From assembly GCF_041734735.1 (NCBI RefSeq), contig NC_134910.1, positions 6,802,441-6,866,440 on the forward strand: DNA of 64,000 nucleotides, read 5' to 3'. Origin of the DNA: Babylonia areolata. Taxonomy: Eukaryota > Mollusca > Gastropoda > Neogastropoda > Buccinidae. The notes below the pieces were generated by a model. It was not told where the DNA came from. It searched no databases and saw nothing but the letters and a program-made list of their open reading frames with translations. Shown here piece by piece: positions 58,764 through 64,000 of the stretch. Each line of letters begins with the position of its first letter. Position 1 is the stretch's first letter. The position numbers and the translations under genes are program-made.

Positions 58764-59899
58764 ACTCAACACACACACGTGTGTGTGTTTTTCCTCCGGT
58801 GGAATGCACTTGCGGGCACACAAATCCAGTCCCACGAACTGTTTGCATCTCTAAAAAAAAAAAAAGGTACAAAGCGACAAGATGGTAGCTGCAAGTAACG
58901 TCAAGGGCATCACAGTTCTGTCCCACCCCTAGAAAAACAACATGGTATGGTTAAGAAAAAAAAGAAGAAGAAAAAATAGAAACCTGTTGAATCCATTGAA
59001 ATGACTGTGGGTGCTTTCTGTGGGCAGCAGCAGCAGCAGCAGCAGCAGTCACCCTCAGCCTCACCCTGTCGTCTCCTCCGTCCCTGTCCCTGACCATGGC
59101 CCACCTCACCACCACCACCAGCACTTCCCAGCCACCCAGCCTCCCCCCCCTCACCACAACCACCACCACCACCACCTCTACCCAGTGGGCGGTGGGGGAG
59201 ACCTGATGTCACAGCAGACTGGCCCGTCCCGTCCTCCCCTGACCCACCCACACCCCCACCCCCACCCACCGTTGAGTCCGTCACCACCACCACCACCACC
59301 ACCACCACCACCAGCACCCCCCCACCTGAACAGTGACCCAGACCGGCACAAAGCGTGGCCAGCTGTGGATTTCTTCACCAGCGCCATGCAGCAGCCGGCA
59401 CCTCTGGACGTGTTCCGCACCAAGGACTCTGCCGCCCCCGCCCCCGCCCCCGCACCGCTGAGCTTGCCGGCCCACACCAGCAAGGAGGCCGTCATTGAGC
59501 GATTCTTCGCCAGTCAGCCTGCCCCCGCACCCCCTGCTGCCAATCACCACCACCATGATGATGAAGAAGAAGAGCGCCACCTGGTGTCGCCGAAGCGTCG
59601 CGGGCCCCACCGACTCTCCAGGCTGGCTGGTGGTGGCAGTGGTGGCGCCGCCTTCCCCAGGCCGGTCATGTCCTCCACACAGAAGAGCGCGGAGATCAAG
59701 GACTACCTGTCTGTGGACTCCCAGCACGACTTCCTTCCCTTGGTGCCAGACGAGAGCAGCAGCACCAAGTCGGTGAACAACGGTGGTGAGGAGGGTGGTG
59801 CTGGTGGTGGTGGGAGGAGGGGGGAAGGAGGTGCCCACAGCAGGGTTGTGTTTTCCGAAGGAGGCGGCAAGGGAGAGCCGCGCTTGCATTCCCCAGTGG
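52799..59899 (+). CDS. KIAA1328: Hinderin-like protein (KIAA1328 family), 7 exons, 3' end outside window
   Basis: Human hinderin is a coiled-coil protein described as binding SMC3 and competing with SMC1. Exons are 52799-52850, 53827-53868, 54342-54481, 55546-55676, 56404-56519, 57911-58175 and 59028-59899: 1618 nt, 539 codons plus one base, ending at a GTGAGT donor. Residues 100-178 (exons 4-6) form a charged coiled coil beginning VSLKDLCVEDKQRIANLI, followed by EEREKAREDLERERRSYEEQ and ECQQLLAQ. They align with the human segment that begins ASLKDLCLEDKRRIANLI. The N-terminal SDDEDAVIPG also resembles human SDEEQSVVYVPG. Exon 6 then becomes Pro/Gln-rich and exon 7 Ser/His/Pro-rich. Every junction is GT/AG and in phase. 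Exons 1-3 are short and rest on phase and weak similarity. No later exon was found before 64000. Confidence 0.88.
53827..53868 (+). CDS. KIAA1328: Hinderin-like exon 2
   Basis: 42 bp encoding GMESSSDDEDAVIP. Acceptor GGACCAG|GAATGG after a T-rich tract; donor TCCCAG|GTATAA. The acidic SDDED stretch matches the SDEE stretch of human hinderin. Confidence 0.75.
53869..54341 (+). other. Hinderin-like intron 2, microsatellites
   Basis: (TA)n at 53948-53972 passes directly into (TG)n at 53973-54028. (CA)n follows at 54090-54142 and (GA)n at 54193-54214. The TG and CA tracts face each other and could form a hairpin in the transcript. Confidence 0.85.
54342..54481 (+). CDS. KIAA1328: Hinderin-like exon 3
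   Basis: Encodes VNRTGSGNLRPRLRPRRRRD, then a Ser/Thr-rich linker ending LSVQD. Acceptor TTTACTTTGCAG|GTG; donor CAAGAC|GTTAGT, phase 0. The donor is weak, so the exon end is less certain. Confidence 0.75.
54482..55135 (+). other. Hinderin-like intron 3, 5' part
   Basis: (TG)n with GTATGCATG interruptions at 54614-54822, then (CT)n/(CCCT)n and a T tract at 54901-54950. Confidence 0.85.
55136..55506 (+). mobile_element. SINE-A copy, 13-bp TSD, next to hinderin exon 4
   Basis: Complete except for a short internal loss (CGTGTGTATATGCAAGCAG part). The duplication GTTGTCATTATTA is exact at 55123-55135 and 55507-55519. Only 26 bp remain between the right duplication and the exon-4 acceptor. Confidence 0.97.
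55546..55676 (+). CDS. KIAA1328: Hinderin-like exon 4
   Basis: Encodes LSQSLDERRLGRAG, then VSLKDLCVEDKQRIANLI and RELA plus two bases of Lys. Acceptor ATGTGTGCAG|CTG; donor GGCCAA|GTGAGG. The strongest family match in the gene. A SINE-A ends 26 bp upstream of the acceptor. Confidence 0.9.
55690..56402 (+). repeat. GTGTTGGT-type repeat filling hinderin intron 4
   Basis: Irregular units of TGTGTGTTGGTGTGTG across nearly the whole intron. The 572-codon minus-strand frame spanning 55658-57376 is a product of this and the next array. Confidence 0.93.
56404..56519 (+). CDS. KIAA1328: Hinderin-like exon 5 (coiled coil)
   Basis: Encodes VGEEREKAREDLERERRS and YEEQILKLVEQQEQILRE, a heptad-rich coiled coil. 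The acceptor TTTAG|GGTG follows a long (TG)n tract, and the donor is GACAAG|GTCAGA. Confidence 0.92.
56538..57460 (+). repeat. GGTGTGTTCTGGTGGGGTGT minisatellite in hinderin intron 5
   Basis: Units of 20-30 bp built from GTGTGGTGTGTTCTGGTGGG with two main forms (GGTGGGG and GGTGTGG). It begins about 18 bp after the exon-5 donor. All frames are stop-free on both strands. Confidence 0.94.
57461..57910 (+). other. Hinderin-like intron 5, 3' part
   Basis: Balanced-composition sequence unlike the array beside it, possibly an old dispersed repeat. No domain or second copy in the window. Confidence 0.4.
57911..58175 (+). CDS. KIAA1328: Hinderin-like exon 6
   Basis: Starts EVEKHLQECQQLLAQSQP, the end of the family coiled coil. 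It then becomes a proline-rich segment (PPPPSLPAPP, QPPPPFPPAP) and a Gly/Gln stretch ending SPDRPTR. Acceptor TTTGTTCCAG|AGG; donor CACCCG|GTGAGT. Confidence 0.92.
58176..59027 (+). other. Hinderin-like intron 6
   Basis: TG-rich throughout (58190-58770), A tract at 58852-58865. It ends with CTTTCTGTGGGCAG and then the CAG run that holds the acceptor. Confidence 0.8.
59028..59899 (+). CDS. KIAA1328: Hinderin-like exon 7 (Ser/His/Pro-rich)
   Basis: 872 bp. Starts inside a (CAG)8 run read as seven serines, then HPQPHP, HHHHQH, HHNHHHHH and P(11) tracts. More ordinary segments follow, such as HKAWPAVDFFTSAMQQPAP, KEAVIERFFASQ, DDEEEERHLVSPKRRGP and AEIKDYLSVDSQHDF. Composition is much richer in His and Pro than I recall for vertebrate hinderin. 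Donor AGTGG|GTGAGT at 59900. Confidence 0.85.
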
Positions 59900-60044
59900 G
59901 TGAGTGGCGTGGTGTCTCCGTTACTGTCTGGCTCTCTCTGGCTCTCTCTGAGTTTCTCTGTGTCTGTTTCTCTCTCTCTCTCTCTGTTTCTCTCTCTCTC
60001 TGTTTCTGCCCATTTTGTTTGTCAGCAATTGAAAGCAAAAGCCT

Positions 60045-60099
60045 TTTTTGACTCACTTGTGTAAACAAAGTGAGTCTATGTTTTAACCTGGTGTTCGAT

Positions 60100-60136
<37 letters not shown>

Positions 60137-60575
60137 GTGGTAAACTTTAGCACTGACATTTTCTCTGCAAATACTTTGTCAGTTGACACCAAATTAGGCG
60201 TAAAAATAGGAAAAATTCAGTTCTTTCCAGTCATCTTGTTTAAAACAATATTGCACCTCTGGGATGGGCACAAAAAAATTAAAAAAAGAAGCCTAATTAT
60301 ATGCAAACTGCATTTACTGTTATATTTATATTTTTTGTATTCTCTAAACTTGGCACTTTGATCTGATATTCTGACACAACAACAAGAGCAGTCATTATTA
60401 TCTCTTTTTTTGTTGTTGTTCAAACGGGAACTTCTTTTGCTAAGCATGGAATTTTTTTTATTAATTTTGCAAACGTTTTGGTGCAGATAGTAAAGAAGGG
60501 AAATTACTCTGTAATTAATGCAAGGGGACTTAATTTATCACAAGTGAGTCTTGAAGGCCTTGCCTCTGTTGTTTT
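60045..60575 (+). mobile_element. Hairpin-ended repeat (element E), copy in hinderin intron 7
   Basis: Starts GACTCACTTGTGTAAACAAA then GTGAGTC (stem-loop) and has (TG)n at 60102-60133. The body includes TCAGTTCTTTCCAGTCATCT and GGGATGGGCAC. The right end has CACAAGTGAGTC (60540-60551) then TTGAAGGCCTTGCCTCT. Matches the RFK intron-1 copy in reverse. Confidence 0.75.
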
Positions 60576-61214
60576 TTTTTTTTTTTTTTTTTGATTGCCC
60601 TGACATATAATCAGATCTAAGAACAGAATTTCCAAAGAGCTCTGTTAGAACTCCTGTGCCCGACTTGCTCCGGGTACCCAGTGTGCTGACCAGGTGCACG
60701 TTGCATCCAGATCTGTATGTTTTCCATTCAATCAACAGAAGAAAGAAAAATCTCTGACTTAACTAGTTAGTAATCATCAGAATCTCTTATTATTAAGGAA
60801 TAACAGTCGTGTGATGTCTCCTGAACATTACTCAACATCCACACATCAGCATGATTAAATGCAGTCTGCTTACTTTATAATTGGTGATGCCGTTGATTGG
60901 GGTGTATGATCACGAATGAATTAATTGATTTATAATGACAATCAAAATGACTGTGAATGCAAACACCAGAAAGACTAGGAATAATGGTAATATACATGAT
61001 CTCACAATATTATTTGGTGCAATAGCAGTACTGGTTGGAATGGTTTTTTTTCAAGGTGGATCCCAATCCCAAAATATCGTCAGTGACTTATCTTTCCTTA
61101 CCCCCCCCCCCCCCCCGAATCCCCTTAGCTTCCACACGCTGCCCGGTCCGAGGTTGATGTTCATGAAAATGTTGGAGTTCATGTTGTCTCTTTTGATCTG
61201 TCCTTATACTCTCT
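60576..61214 (+). other. Hinderin-like intron 7, unclassified
   Basis: AT-rich, C run at 61101-61116. No exon recognised. Confidence 0.5.
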
Positions 61215-63388
61215 TCTTCCCATGTTTCCTGATATGGCCGCATCATTCAGCTGTACTATAATCAACAATGTCCAGTGACACTCCTGATATGGCCGCATCA
61301 TTCAGCTGTACTATAATCAACAATGTCCAGTGACACTCCTGATATGGCCGCATCATTCAGCTGTACTATAATCAACAATGTCCAGTGACACTCCTGATAT
61401 GGCCTGCATCATTCAGCTGTACTATAATCAACAATGTCCAGTGACACTCCTGATATGGCTGCATCATTCAGCTGCACTATAAGCAACAATGTCCAGTGAC
61501 AGCTCCTGATATGGCCGCATCATTCAGCTGTACTATAATCAACAATGTCCAGTGACACTCCTGATATGGCTGCATCATTCAGCTGTACTATAATCAACAA
61601 TGTCCAGTGACAGTCCTGATATGGCCTGCATCATTCAGCTGTACAATAAGCAACAATGTCCAGTGACAGTCCTGATATGGCCGCATCATTCAGCTGTACT
61701 ATAATCAACAATGTCCAGTGGACGCTCCTGATATGGCTGCATCATTCAGCTGTACTATAATGCAACAATGTCCAGTGACACTCCTGATATGGCTGCATCA
61801 TTCAGCTGTACTATAATGCAACAATGTCCAGTGACACTCCTGATATGGCTGCATCATTCAGCTGTACTATAATGAACAATGTCCAGTGACACTCCTGATA
61901 TGGCTGCATCATTCAGCTGTACTATAATGAACAATGTCCAGTGACACTCCTGATATGGCCGCATCATTCAGCTGTACTATAATCAACAATGTCCAGTGAC
62001 ACTCCTGATATGGCTGCATCATTCAGCTGTACTATAATCAACAATGTCCAATGACAGTCCTGATATGGCCGCATCATTCAGCTGTACTATAATCAACAAT
62101 GTCCAGTGACAGTCCTGATATGGCTGCATCATTCAGCTGTACTATAATCAACAATGTCCAGTGACACTCCTGATATGGCCGCATCATTCAGCTGTACTAT
62201 AATCAACAATGTCCAATGACACTCCTGATATGGCCGCATCATTCAGCTGTACTATAATCAACAATGTCCAGTGACACTCCTGATATGGCCGCATCATTCA
62301 GCTGTACTATAATCAACAGTGTCCAGTGACACTCCTGATATGGCCGCATCATTCAGCTGTACTATAATCAACAATGTCCAGTGACACTCCTGATATGGCC
62401 TGCATCATCAGCTGTACTATAATCAACATGTCCAAGTGACACTCCTGATATGCCGCATCATTCAGCTGTACTATAAGCAACAATGTCCATGGACACGTCC
62501 TGATATGGCCGCATCATTCAGCTGTACTATAATCAACAATGTCCAGTGACACTCCTGATATGGCTGCATCATTCAGCTGTACTATAATCAACAATGTCCA
62601 ATGACAGTCCTGATATGGCCTCATCATTCAGCTGTACTATAATCAACAATGTCCAGTGACAGTCCTGATATGGCCGCATCATTCAGCTGTACTATAATCA
62701 ACAATGTCCAGTGACAGTCCTGATATGGCCGCACCATTCAGCAGTACTATAATCAACAATGTCCAATGACACTCCTGATATGGCTGCATCATTCAGCTGC
62801 ACAATAATCAACAATGTCCAATGACAGTCCTGATATGGCTGCATCATTCAGCTGTACTATAATGAACAATGTCCAATGACACTCCTGATATGGCTGCATC
62901 ATTCAGCTGTACTATAATCAACAATGTCCAGTGACAGTCCTGATATGGCCTCATCATTCAGCTGTACTATAATCAACAATGTCCAATGACACTCCTGATA
63001 TGGCTGCATCATTCAGCTGCACAATAAGCAACAATGTCCAATGACAGTCCTGATATGGCTGCATCATTCAGCTGCACAATAAGCAACAATGTCCAATGAC
63101 ACTCCTGATATTGCTGCATCATTCAGCTGCACAATAAGCGACAATGTCCAATGACACACCTGATATGGCCGCATCATTCAGCTGTACTATAATCAACAAT
63201 GTCCAATGACACTCCTGATATGGCCGCATCATTCAGCTAGCTGCACAATAAGCAACAATGTCCAATGACACACCTGATATGGCCTCATCATTCAGCTAGC
63301 TGCACAATAAGCAACAATGTCCAATGACACACCTGATATGGCCTCATCATTCAGCTAGCTGCACAATAAGCAACAATGTCCAATGACA
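61215..63388 (+). repeat. 2.2 kb, 55-bp minisatellite, about 39 copies
   Basis: Unit contains CTGATATGGCCGCATCATTC, AGCTGTACTATAATCAACAA and TGTCCAGTGACACTC. Variants (GGCTGC, GGCCTC, CAATGACAG, GCTGCACAATAAGC) are clustered: GCACAATAAGC forms dominate the right end. Inside presumed intron 7. Confidence 0.97.
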
Positions 63389-63483
63389 CGTTTCGATTCC
63401 ACTCTACTTCCGTGCTTGGGGTGAGTCCTGTCATGGTGTTAGGTGTCAACAGATTCATGGCTTTGAAGCCATTATTGTCGTCA

Positions 63484-64000
63484 GTACAATACAATACAAC
63501 ACAGTATAATACAATACAACACAGTACAACACAATACAACACAGTACAATACAACACAGTACAATACAACACAGTACAAAAGCAGCACTGTGGGACGGCA
63601 GGTGACGGGGGTGATGAGGCCCATACGTACCGCAGGATGTCGCAGACGTAATACAGTACAGTACAACACAATACAACACAGTACAACACAATACAACACA
63701 GTACAACACAATACAATACAGTACAACACAATACAATACAACACAATACAACACAGTACAACACAGTACAACATAATACAACACAGTACTTTACAGTACA
63801 ACACAGTACAACACACTACAACACAATACAACACAATACAACACAATGCAACACAGTACAACACAATACAACACAATACAACACAGTACAACACAATACA
63901 ATACAGTACAACACAATACAACACAATACAACACAGTACAACACAATACAACAACACAATACAACACAGTGCAACACAATACAACACAGTACAACACAAT
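63484..64000 (+). repeat. TACAACACAG-type short tandem repeat, runs off the window
   Basis: 5-bp based units (ACAAT, ACAAC, ACAGT) in 10- and 15-bp combinations, interrupted at 63580-63650 by a unique stretch containing GGGACGGCAGGTGACGGG. Confidence 0.95.

Noticed and set aside
1-64000. Novel multi-gene defence or biosynthetic system
   Set aside because: Only two recognisable genes are present, both ordinary animal genes, and nothing suggests that they work together.

Overview
The window is animal nuclear DNA, most likely from a marine gastropod mollusc. It has intron-containing genes with GT/AG junctions, several tRNA-derived SINE families, TTAA-flanked MITEs, a LINE fragment, and very long minisatellites. 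No prokaryotic gene organisation is present. Phylum-level placement is inference from the repeat style and from the two animal genes; no species can be read from the sequence.

Two protein-coding genes can be supported, arranged head to head. On the minus strand, four exons between 44925 and 33563 encode a complete 162-residue riboflavin kinase (RFK), which makes FMN from riboflavin and ATP. On the plus strand, from 52799, seven exons encode the first 539 or so residues of a hinderin-like protein (KIAA1328 family, an SMC3-binding coiled-coil protein). That gene runs off the right edge. Reading phases agree at every junction I used in both genes. The 7.9 kb between the two start codons holds a MITE, old SINEs, a 5S rRNA-derived fragment and a truncated LINE. 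I see no functional link between the two genes.

Region by region: 1-26 kb has no recognisable exon. It is a run of minisatellites (31, 46, 55, 33, 34, 47, 44, 60 and 46 bp units), a 2.7 kb homopyrimidine block (6.9-9.6 kb), SINEs and MITEs. 26-33.5 kb is A/CA-rich on the plus strand and lies downstream of RFK. It carries SINEs, a TIR element and a poly(A)-tailed retrocopy with target-site duplications. 33.5-45 kb is RFK. Its third intron is filled by a 5.6 kb, 39/41-bp minisatellite that contains an essentially exact 2160-bp higher-order duplication. 45-52.8 kb is intergenic. 52.8-64 kb is hinderin, with GT-rich introns, a SINE inserted 26 bp before an exon, and a 2.2 kb 55-bp minisatellite in intron 7.

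The mobile-element content is well resolved. There are ten copies of one tRNA-derived SINE (here SINE-A), six with clear 9-13 bp target-site duplications. Two other SINE families (SINE-B and SINE-D) share a central domain. A 233-bp TTAA MITE is present five times, once inside a SINE-A where the empty site can be read, and there is a long-TIR TTAA MITE. Almost all long open frames in the window are products of stop-free tandem repeats and are not genes. I found no convincing new multi-gene system. The most interesting items are the splice-site-bearing minisatellites, the CAG-repeat splice acceptor in hinderin, the 5S/LINE head-to-head junction and the higher-order duplication in the RFK intron.
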